This document shows, piece by piece, positions 44,101-51,511 of a stretch of 64,000 bases of DNA (position 1 is the stretch's first letter; every line of letters starts with the position of its first letter). The translations under genes and the position numbers were made by a program. The notes under the pieces are model-generated. The model was not told where the DNA came from and did no database searches. It saw only the letters and a list, made by a program, of their open reading frames with translations. This DNA is from an uncultured Verrucomicrobiota bacterium (lineage in GTDB: Bacteria > Verrucomicrobiota > Verrucomicrobiia > Limisphaerales > UBA9464): assembly GCA_903821635.1 (NCBI GenBank), contig CAIJLV010000054.1, positions 1 through 64,000 on the forward strand. The letters are read 5' to 3'.

Positions 44101-45333
44101 AACTTCCTGGGCATCCTCAGCGGCCAGCCGCAGATCACGGACGTGAACCCGGACGGTTCCATCTACGGCTCGCTCGGCAAAACCATCGTCCGGCTCTTTG
44201 AGGACGGCACGCGCGACCTCACGTTCAACCCGCCGGCCGATCTGGTCGGTGCCAACGATGGTATCGCGGTGGTGAAGCGCCAGCCGGATGGCAAGGTGCT
44301 GATCGCGGGCCGGATGAAGGACGGCTGCTTGGCGCGGCTCCTGCCGGATGGCAGCTATGATCCCGATTTTATCCGCACGAACAGCTACGGGGGCTTCTTC
44401 CAGAATGTTCCCTGGGCGCTAGGTTTGCAGAGCGACGGGAAAATCCTGCTCGCCGGAAACTTCGAGAACTTCTCGGGCCGTGCTCAACCCGGCCTAGTGC
44501 GCTTCCTGCCTGATGGCCAATTCGACGAGAGCTTCAATGCGAACCTGCTCGCCGACCTGACCAACCCGCCGCGCGCCTTGCCCGGCAGCGTCATCGGGCT
44601 CCACATCCTGTCGGATGATGGCATGTATATCTCCGGTGGCTTCACCCACGTGCAGGGTGTCCCGCGCAGCGGCGTGGCCCGACTGAAGGCCGATGGCTCG
44701 CTGGACACGGGCTTCGTGCCGCCGGTCATGGCCAACGTCGGTCTCGGTGACGGCGGCAACTTCACGCTTTATGTCGGCGGTCCGCTTACTCCAGAGGGTG
44801 GCGTCTACGTCTTTGGGCGTTTCCAGTTCGAGTTCAACGGACCGATCTACGCCGCCTTACGCCTGCACCCGAACGGCACCGAAGACAGCAGTTTCCGCGT
44901 GAACACGGATTTTCAGATCAACGCCGCGGTGGTTCAAGGCGACGGCAAACTCATCATCACCGGCCAGTTTACGCGCTTAAACAATCAGGCCCGCGGCGGC
45001 TTTGCGCGGCTGAACCGCGACGGTTCGACCGATCCCACGTTCGCCCCCACGGCGACTTTCGGCGTCGGCGTCGCGATGACGCTGCTACCCGACGGTAAAC
45101 TGCTCGCGGCGAGTCAGCGCTACTTCACCGGCGTCGGGCCCGCTCTGCCGGCGCAGGAAATTGACTTCGTGCTGAAACTCGACGGTCTCGAACTGACTTG
45201 GCCGGCGGGCTACCAGTTGCAACGGGCCACGACCTTGGCCCCCGCGGATTGGCAAAACGTGGCCAGTCCTTCGCCGTTCACCGTGCCGCTCAGCGGGGCT
45301 GGAGAATTCTTCCGCGTGGTGCCGGCGCCGTGA
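41137..45333 (+). CDS. Giant secreted delta-60-repeat (DUF5122) beta-propeller protein, copy 3
   Basis: A 1398-residue paralogue with the same layout: signal peptide (MRISPFVSRLAGLLLALRLVAQ), three delta-60 propeller blocks separated by two Ig-like domains (TNTFGARTRFLVGAQGGAP; AKAGTAVTLTVEPGGDGP and FQWRRNQ), and the shared tail ending FFRVVPAP. GTG start at 41137. The closing 120 or so bases match copy 2 almost base for base, whereas the body has drifted, which suggests gene conversion or recent duplication of the end. A clear intrinsic terminator follows at 45356-45385. Confidence 0.85.
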   Translation: MRISPFVSRLAGLLLALRLVAQQPGTFDTNYVTVPGTDQLPVMITPYPGGKLLVAGSFTNYGGTGRAGVVRLNAGGTVDSGFTLPTPLKIDPPIVFNGQVFFVGATNPGNLQAVLALPDGRSVAAGTFTHLGGAAVKQLAVLAADGTPQPFAAPPDTFAPGSLLSGPGDTFYVGGGGTFTGGLAPLVRLHPDGTRDAGFTPPTLTNLGILSANLGTLMPGPGDTVYALLAGAINFSTARYELVRFTASGALDVSFNGTGRAQLSFPTLFQFAAAPGGQLVFYGTGQYRGAAVPRKLNRLTLAGDFDPTFVPASEPSFGGGAVAVQPDGKVLFTGGSAAITRLNVSGTVDTGYVDPAKFPPGRSAPGFIRLLAVDDGSLYATGFGFVFTPVFQQLNGVFHVLGDPNTAPEIVIRPLAQTNTFGARTRFLVGAQGGAPLAYQWARNGTAIPGATASELVLEPTTAADRDADFTCTVSNGLGSKTTDAVRLTLLAATAGSVYRETDVPVAPDGEVRDLAFDAEGRLLAAGGFVKWNSLQRVRAVRLDSGGRIVDPAFDTGTQLNGVPVLNTIYPLSSGKSLVLGNLEVSYGSKVHLGYLRLNANGSVDTTFNPDGTGSLFSSAFATRPAEDADGKVLIYDQGWNGEFVSPAYFRLNANGTRDTSFALGGTSYVPSGGNAVLRLPDGRFLVSAELLPPPPVGPANPANVLRVNPDGTVDPTFVHNALVRFAAGGISQLLRQPDGRILVAGEFTSTQFNGVNLAVMRLEADGRLDRTFNPVPRLSASPSGGARRIALQADGRILVQSRFNQPGLFRLWPNGVLDLEFVPGIASRRSGSSELSALVVNPANDVFLGGSFEMFNSFPRTNFVRLTGGPLRPIPAPPTIVSQPTRVVAKAGTAVTLTVEPGGDGPFQFQWRRNQTVGSTNFVDLVGATNASLTLPSVRLTPFQQDSGLYQLAVVNPGGAVFTRYITLLVEPDPVVPGTLDTSLAAPNFLGILSGQPQITDVNPDGSIYGSLGKTIVRLFEDGTRDLTFNPPADLVGANDGIAVVKRQPDGKVLIAGRMKDGCLARLLPDGSYDPDFIRTNSYGGFFQNVPWALGLQSDGKILLAGNFENFSGRAQPGLVRFLPDGQFDESFNANLLADLTNPPRALPGSVIGLHILSDDGMYISGGFTHVQGVPRSGVARLKADGSLDTGFVPPVMANVGLGDGGNFTLYVGGPLTPEGGVYVFGRFQFEFNGPIYAALRLHPNGTEDSSFRVNTDFQINAAVVQGDGKLIITGQFTRLNNQARGGFARLNRDGSTDPTFAPTATFGVGVAMTLLPDGKLLAASQRYFTGVGPALPAQEIDFVLKLDGLELTWPAGYQLQRATTLAPADWQNVASPSPFTVPLSGAGEFFRVVPAP

Positions 45334-45355
45334 GGGGCGGGCTGGGGCGCTTTGT

Positions 45356-45385
45356 GCTGCCGGCGAGGACGCCGGCAGCGCTTTT
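45356..45385 (+). terminator. Intrinsic (Rho-independent) terminator
   Basis: GCTGCCGGCG (45356-45365), loop AGGA, CGCCGGCAGC (45370-45379), followed by GCTTTT. The stem is ten perfect base pairs, GC-rich, with a short T-run: the best intrinsic terminator in this stretch, closing the delta-60-repeat array. Confidence 0.7.
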
Positions 45386-45486
45386 CCGGGGCCGTTTTTG
45401 CGCACGTGGTCTAGGTGCGGCCTCGGGCTCTTGGGGCACAGAATTGTCTTTCTTAACCACTTTGGAGGTATTTTCCTGCCGACGAA

Positions 45487-48400
45487 ATGCCCCTCCATTC
45501 AAGGACTTTCCTGCCGCCTCGGCTGGTTTTTTTGGCGGGCCTTCTGTTGCTCCTGTTTCCCGCCCAGGCCCAAGTGTTCACCGACCACTTCACGAACGCC
45601 CCATTGCAGCTTGGCCTCACGTTCACCGTTAGCACCAACAACCGAGCGGCCTCGGCCGAAGCCGGTGAACCCGCCCACCTAGGCGGGTCGGCTCGCCGTT
45701 CGCTTTGGGCAGCTTGGCGGCCCGCTTTGGGCGGCCATGCGCGGATTTCCGTTGCGGCGAGCTCACCCGGCCTGCGGGTCGGCGTTTATACCGGCGACGC
45801 CCTTACCAACCTAAGTCTGGTTACGGGGCTGAGCCGCGGGACCACGAATGAGCTGTTCTTCGTCGCACAGCCTGAAACCACCTACCGACTGCTGGTTGAT
45901 GCCGTGCCCAATACCCCTGGCACCACTTTCACTTTCGCGGCAAGCCTCGCGCGGATCATCTTGGAGGAACCGGATCCGCAAATCCGCTTGCGGGCGCCAA
46001 CCAACCTTACCCTTCGGGTCGCCCCGGCCCCGGGCGACTCCCTAGAAAGTGTGGAACTGTTTGCCCGCGACCAAAGGCTCGCGTTGCTGCTCGCCCCGCC
46101 CTTTGCCCAATCCGTCGCCCTAGACCAGCCCGGTCCGGTCCGGATCCGCGCCGTGGCTACCAATGCAGCCGGCGTCCGCCTGGAAGCTCACGAGCTTGAA
46201 GTCGTTGTCCGGCCTGCCAACGACGACATCGAAGATGCGATCGAGATTCCGTCGAACGTCCTGCGCGGGAAGCTCCGGGGCGACGCCCTCTGGGCCTCGG
46301 CTGGCCTCGGCGATCGGACGGTGATCCCGCCGTTGCAGTCGCTGTGGTGGCGCTGGTCGCCGCGGTTCGCCGGGTGGGCGGAGCTGTCGCTGCCGGAACC
46401 GTCGCCGGCCCAATCCGTCTGGCTCCGCCAAGGGCCCACGGTCACCAATCTGACGCCCGCCATTTCGCCTATGGACTCGACGGGATCAAAACAAACCCGG
46501 GTGTTCGTCTCCCCCGACCCCGCTCAGACGCTGTGGCTGAACCTAGCCGGGCGCCCTTCCGGTGGCGCGGCCCCGGTTGAACTACACTTCGAGTTGCTGA
46601 CCCTAGAGTTTGATCCACCGCCCACCGGAGGTCTGCCCACTGGGCCCATCGCCCTTCGGTGGAAACTGGCAGATACGAATCTGGTGCTGGAACGGTTGGA
46701 GCTACTGGTGGATGGGGTTCCCGCGCTGGCGGCAGATCTGGCTTCCCGCGAGTTTGTCTGGCTGCCGGACAAGGGAGGAGCGCTGAAGCTTTCCCTCCGT
46801 GGCCGCGACGGCGAAGGGAACGAGCACTTCTCGGCCGCAACCCAAATATTCCTGCCGTCACTGAACGACAACTTCGCGACCCCGGACGTGCTGCCACCGG
46901 ACCTGACCCGGCACTCGTGGACCAACCGGGATGGCCTGCTGACCCGCGAGGAATTGGAGCCGCCGCACGGCGAAGGAATTTTCAACCCCATCGCCTCAGC
47001 CTGGTGGTCTTGGACTCCGACGCGATCAGGCGTTGCCCAATGGCAGGTTCACGCGCCGGACCTCCACCTCGCGATCATGGCGGTTTATCTTGGAGATTCT
47101 TTCACCAACCTCACGGTCGTCGGGCGAAATTCCGGCCCGCGCCGCTTTGCTGACCGGGTCATTTTCCCGGTTGAAGCCGGCCGCACCTACCGACTGGTTC
47201 TCGACGGAGCCTCTCAGACCGGCCAGCGCGTGGCCGAGGCGACGCTGTCGCATCATCCGGCCGGACTCGACGGGATGCTCGCGGCCGGGGATCTCGCCCT
47301 CGGACTCACCAACCGGCTCCGGGTCGTGACGCGGACGCCCGGCATCACGCCGGCCAGCGCGAAGTTCTTCCTCGACGACGTGCTGCTCGGTGAGGTTGCT
47401 GGCCCGCTGCCCGTGCTCGAATGGTTGGGCACCGGCCGGGGACCGCACTCGCTTTCCGCCTTGGTCACCACGGACACGGGCGAATCCTTCACCACGCCGA
47501 GCTATCCCGTTTACGTGGCGCCGGTGAACGACCTCCGCCGGAACGCGCTGTCGCTGCCGGAAACGGTCACGTGGAGCTACGAGGGCGATCACGGCCAGGC
47601 CACTTGGGAATTCAACGAAACGGAGGGCTGGGGCGAAGGCGGTTCGGTGTGGTTGCGTTGGCAGGCGCCCGCGACGCGGGGCTACGCCTTCCGGGTAACC
47701 GGTGGCCCGGATACCCGCTTTTACGTCTTCGGCGGCGATGATTTCGGCGCAAGCTGGCTGGTCAACCGGCTGCCGACTGGCGGCGGAGAAGGCGTGGTCG
47801 ATCTCCACGGCGAATACGCGACCTATTTCCAGATCGCCGGGCCTTGGACAAACGGCCTCCCGTCACCATTTCGAATTGAACGCTTGACCACGCCGCCGAA
47901 CGACGATTTTGCCCAAGCGGTCGTGCTTACGGGACCCACGGTTGAGTTCGCCGCGACGAACCAGTTCAGCACGACGGAAGACCAAGAGCTTTCGGGCCTG
48001 CGGGGATCTTTGTGGTGGCGGTGGACGGCGCCGGCCACCGGAGATGTCACGATTCAGGCGGACGACAGCGATTGCTCGGTCGGGGTGGCTATGTTCCGAG
48101 GCGAAGAGTGGTCACAGTTGCGGAAACTGGGCGAGACCATGCCCTTGGTGACGTTCCAACCCGACGGCACCAAGAATTCGGGACTCAGCACCACGTTCCG
48201 GGTGTTTGCCGGCCAGACCTACCATCTGGCGCTCGGCCCCGACTGGCAAGGCGGGCCGCTCAATGGCGTGATCCGGGCCCGGTTGGGGTTGCAGCCGCTG
48301 CCCGATTTGCCGCCCAACGACGAGCCTGACCAACCGACCGTGCTGACCGGGCCATTGGTCTCGGTGACCACGCACAATCGCCAGACTTTGGGAGACGAAT

Positions 48401-51400
48401 GGGTCGGGGCCATCCCGTTGCAGCATACCGTCTGGTTTGAGTGGACGGCCCCGAGCACCGGGGTTTTGCGCGCCTCGGTGGCCAGCTCTGAATTTCAGCC
48501 GATGTTGTTCCTTGGTCGCGGCCGATATCCCAGCTTCCAAAACCTGAATTTCCAAAACACCGGCTTTTGGGAGCCCATTTTCGCCGAAGTTACCGCCGGT
48601 GAAACTTACACCATGGTGATCGGGGCGGGGCGATTTGGCGCCTCCGAGGGAGAGTTTCGGCTGGAATTGGAAATGATCGATCTGCCACCGCGACCCGCCA
48701 ATGACCGTTTCGCGGAGCGCCTTCCGGTAGGCACCAATCGAGTGGTTCAGGTGGTTGATCTCGCGGCCGCGACGCGGGAGTCCGACGACCCAGATTTTGT
48801 CACCACCCAGCCCAACGGCAGCCTATGGTGGGAATTGCTCGCGCCGACGGCGGGCCATTTTGTGGTGAACACGACTCCGTGGGTCGAATTCTTAGCCTAC
48901 CGTGGCAACGTGCTGGCCCAACTTGTTCCGGTGGAGCCGCAAGTCAGAGAGCATCCGGCCGTCATCGAGGTGGTTGCGAACGAACCCGTGCAATTGTTGC
49001 TTTATGGTCCGAGGTTTGTGTCCACCACCAACGAGCTGAGGATCTATTTTGTCCCCGCGGGGGTTCCCAATGACGCCTTCGCCAACAGTCAGCGGTTGGA
49101 AGGGACCAACTTGGTGGCGGATGGGTTTCTGCTGGGAGCCACCCGTGAACCGGGCGAACCCAATCACGCGTTTCCCGCCAGCTCGGACCCTCTCAGTGGC
49201 GAGTCCGCTTGGTGGTCTTGGGCGGCGCCGTTCACCGGCAGGGCGACCTTGCGGTTTGGCTTCGGCGATTTGCATTGGGTAGGCGTCTATCGGGGGCCCG
49301 AGGTTGGTAGACTGACCCGGGTGCCGGGGTATCGCAATTCGGGGAGGCACGTCTTCACCGCAGAAGCGGGTCAGATTTATCATTTCGGGGTGGAGCGACT
49401 TAACGGTGCGTCCGGACTGGTCGACTTGAAGCTCGCCCTAGAGCCATTTACCGAGACCGTAAGCGACCACTTTGAACAAGCCATCCGGCTCACGCCCGCA
49501 CAGCCCGAATCCCGGCAGAGTATCACGGATGCCTCCCGGGAGCTTGGCGAACCGGTCCATCATCCGGGACTCTGGGGCAAGACCCTGTGGTGGCGGTATG
49601 TCATGCCGCAGAATGCCGACATGTCCGTCACCGTCGGGGAGGTCACGCTCAGCGACGTGGCCGTGGCGGTCTATTCGGGGACATCGGTCAGGTCACTGAT
49701 TCAGCAAGCGCGCGGCACGGGCTACCTCCGGTTTCCCGCCGTGGGCGGTCGGGAGTATTACATCGTGGCGGAAGTGCCCGCGGATGCGGTCGGCGACGTT
49801 GAGATCAGGGTCAATGCGCGAGCCAACCCCGGGGGATTGGTTTCGGTGGCCGGCAACTTGGTGCGTAATCCCAGCTTCGAGGAGTTGGAGGACGCCCTGC
49901 CGGGCAAGGACTGGGCCATCGAGCCCGGCTATGGCGGCTACGTCGGGGCTTCGGCACCCGGGGCGGCCGACGGCGCCAACTTCATCCAAATCGGCGGCGC
50001 GGCGACGGTCCGGCAAACCGTGCCCACCGTGGCCCAGCGCGTGTATCGGCTCCGGTTCGCCGTCCTAGGTGCCAGCGGCACAGGCCTCGCCACCGTGCGG
50101 GCCCTGATGGACGGAGTGCTGGTCGGTCAGGCCTCGTTTCCCACGGCGTTCTCTGAAGATTTCTGGCATTGGCTCGAATTTGTAGTCACCGCCCCGGCCG
50201 ACCACTGCCTGCTGTCGTTGGAGACCGCCGGTGAAGCGGTCAGTTTGGATGCGATCAGCTTGGTCTGGCTTAACGAGCCGCCCCGGCTAATCACCGTGCC
50301 CCAGGCTGCCTTTGCGTATGTCGGAGGCGCAGCTTCATTTGTGGCCGGAGCGAGCGGATCAGAGCCGCTGGCTTACCGCTGGTTCCATGACGGACAGCCA
50401 ATCCCCGACGCGAACCGTCACGTGCTGGTGCTGGATCCAGTGACTGCGGATGCGGCCGGGGACTATCATGTGGAGGTTGGGAACGGCTACGGGATGGCGG
50501 CGAGTTCCCGGGTCAAGTTGCAGGTCCAGTCCGTGGCCAGTCCCCAGATCGTCCTGCAACCGCAGGGTGAAGCCGTGGTGTTTGGCCAATTTCTTTCTTT
50601 GTCGGTGTCCGCGGTGGGGCCATCGCCGCTGACCTACCGCTGGCTCAAGGATGGCGTGGCGTTGCCGGGGGCGACCAACCGAAGCCTGACGCTCACCAAT
50701 GTGAGCCCGACCGACCTCGGGGAGTATCGGGTGATCGTGGGCAGCTATGCCGAAACGACCGAGAGCCTGCCGGCTCTCGTGACCGCCGCGCCTGAAGCCG
50801 CGCCCGAAGCCGAACTGGCGTTCCAGTTTGCCCCGTTCAGTCCGATTCCTGAGGCCCAGCTTGATGCGTATGTGTTCGACCTAGATGGGGTGACCCGCCT
50901 TCGCGGTAGCCAGTTTGTCGCCCAGCTTTATGTCGGGCCGGATTTGGAATCGCTTCGCCCAGTCGGGGCTCCGCGCCGTTTCATGGATGGGTTCCAAGAA
51001 GGTCGATGGCAGTTCGGTCTGGTGAATCTGCCCAATGTCCAGATGGGTCAGCCATTTGTCGCCCAAGTGCGCGCTTGGGATTCATCGAAGGCGGCCAGCT
51101 ACGAGGAAGCCAGGGCTTTGGGGATGCGCTTTGGGCGATCCAAGCCGCTCGCCCTGACCACCAGCAATCCGCCGTTGCCCAGTGAACTCCTGCTTACGGG
51201 ACTGGAATCATTCAGCCTGCAGCTCGGCCTGCCCGATTTCACGGTGGGTCGGGTTGAAGCACAGTTAGAACCGGGAGGCGGCCAATTGAAGTTCCGGCTC
51301 ACGGGAGCCAAAGGCTTTCGTTACCTGCTCGAACGGCGCTTCGAGGGCGGCAACTGGAGGCCAGTCAATGTCTTCGAAAACTTCCCGGGTGAACTGAGTT

Positions 51401-51459
51401 TCACCGTGCCGCTGGCCGAAGGTAGCGCCGCCTTCTTCCGGGCCCGCATCTTGGACTGA
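45487..51459 (+). CDS. Giant secreted modular protein with repeated ND..WWxWTAP modules, Ig-like domains and neighbour-type tail
   Basis: A 1990-residue secreted protein (signal MPLHSRTFLPPRLVFLAGLL and LLLFPAQA). The first about 1400 residues consist of about nine related modules of roughly 110-180 residues. Each starts with N-D-x-F-A-x-A-x-x-L (for example NDDFAQAVVLTG, NDRFAERLPVG, NDAFANSQRLEG) and contains S-[L/A]-W-W-x-W-x-[A/S]-P (SLWWRWTAPATG, SAWWSWAAPFTG). Three modules are joined to cohesive Ig-like pieces. A DUF642-like region (NLVRNPSFEELE, about 1460-1590) precedes two Ig-like domains (YRWFHDGQPI; YRWLKDGVAL). The C-terminal tail ends FFRARILD. ATG at 45487 lies below a GGAGG-type site at 45464. 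No TACGTA box precedes it. Related to the protein at 60268. Not recognised by name. Confidence 0.8.
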   Translation: MPLHSRTFLPPRLVFLAGLLLLLFPAQAQVFTDHFTNAPLQLGLTFTVSTNNRAASAEAGEPAHLGGSARRSLWAAWRPALGGHARISVAASSPGLRVGVYTGDALTNLSLVTGLSRGTTNELFFVAQPETTYRLLVDAVPNTPGTTFTFAASLARIILEEPDPQIRLRAPTNLTLRVAPAPGDSLESVELFARDQRLALLLAPPFAQSVALDQPGPVRIRAVATNAAGVRLEAHELEVVVRPANDDIEDAIEIPSNVLRGKLRGDALWASAGLGDRTVIPPLQSLWWRWSPRFAGWAELSLPEPSPAQSVWLRQGPTVTNLTPAISPMDSTGSKQTRVFVSPDPAQTLWLNLAGRPSGGAAPVELHFELLTLEFDPPPTGGLPTGPIALRWKLADTNLVLERLELLVDGVPALAADLASREFVWLPDKGGALKLSLRGRDGEGNEHFSAATQIFLPSLNDNFATPDVLPPDLTRHSWTNRDGLLTREELEPPHGEGIFNPIASAWWSWTPTRSGVAQWQVHAPDLHLAIMAVYLGDSFTNLTVVGRNSGPRRFADRVIFPVEAGRTYRLVLDGASQTGQRVAEATLSHHPAGLDGMLAAGDLALGLTNRLRVVTRTPGITPASAKFFLDDVLLGEVAGPLPVLEWLGTGRGPHSLSALVTTDTGESFTTPSYPVYVAPVNDLRRNALSLPETVTWSYEGDHGQATWEFNETEGWGEGGSVWLRWQAPATRGYAFRVTGGPDTRFYVFGGDDFGASWLVNRLPTGGGEGVVDLHGEYATYFQIAGPWTNGLPSPFRIERLTTPPNDDFAQAVVLTGPTVEFAATNQFSTTEDQELSGLRGSLWWRWTAPATGDVTIQADDSDCSVGVAMFRGEEWSQLRKLGETMPLVTFQPDGTKNSGLSTTFRVFAGQTYHLALGPDWQGGPLNGVIRARLGLQPLPDLPPNDEPDQPTVLTGPLVSVTTHNRQTLGDEWVGAIPLQHTVWFEWTAPSTGVLRASVASSEFQPMLFLGRGRYPSFQNLNFQNTGFWEPIFAEVTAGETYTMVIGAGRFGASEGEFRLELEMIDLPPRPANDRFAERLPVGTNRVVQVVDLAAATRESDDPDFVTTQPNGSLWWELLAPTAGHFVVNTTPWVEFLAYRGNVLAQLVPVEPQVREHPAVIEVVANEPVQLLLYGPRFVSTTNELRIYFVPAGVPNDAFANSQRLEGTNLVADGFLLGATREPGEPNHAFPASSDPLSGESAWWSWAAPFTGRATLRFGFGDLHWVGVYRGPEVGRLTRVPGYRNSGRHVFTAEAGQIYHFGVERLNGASGLVDLKLALEPFTETVSDHFEQAIRLTPAQPESRQSITDASRELGEPVHHPGLWGKTLWWRYVMPQNADMSVTVGEVTLSDVAVAVYSGTSVRSLIQQARGTGYLRFPAVGGREYYIVAEVPADAVGDVEIRVNARANPGGLVSVAGNLVRNPSFEELEDALPGKDWAIEPGYGGYVGASAPGAADGANFIQIGGAATVRQTVPTVAQRVYRLRFAVLGASGTGLATVRALMDGVLVGQASFPTAFSEDFWHWLEFVVTAPADHCLLSLETAGEAVSLDAISLVWLNEPPRLITVPQAAFAYVGGAASFVAGASGSEPLAYRWFHDGQPIPDANRHVLVLDPVTADAAGDYHVEVGNGYGMAASSRVKLQVQSVASPQIVLQPQGEAVVFGQFLSLSVSAVGPSPLTYRWLKDGVALPGATNRSLTLTNVSPTDLGEYRVIVGSYAETTESLPALVTAAPEAAPEAELAFQFAPFSPIPEAQLDAYVFDLDGVTRLRGSQFVAQLYVGPDLESLRPVGAPRRFMDGFQEGRWQFGLVNLPNVQMGQPFVAQVRAWDSSKAASYEEARALGMRFGRSKPLALTTSNPPLPSELLLTGLESFSLQLGLPDFTVGRVEAQLEPGGGQLKFRLTGAKGFRYLLERRFEGGNWRPVNVFENFPGELSFTVPLAEGSAAFFRARILD

Positions 51460-51511
51460 ATTCTGCACAACAACTTTGCGGCGGGCGCATTGGTCCTGTC
51501 AGACTCCCGAG

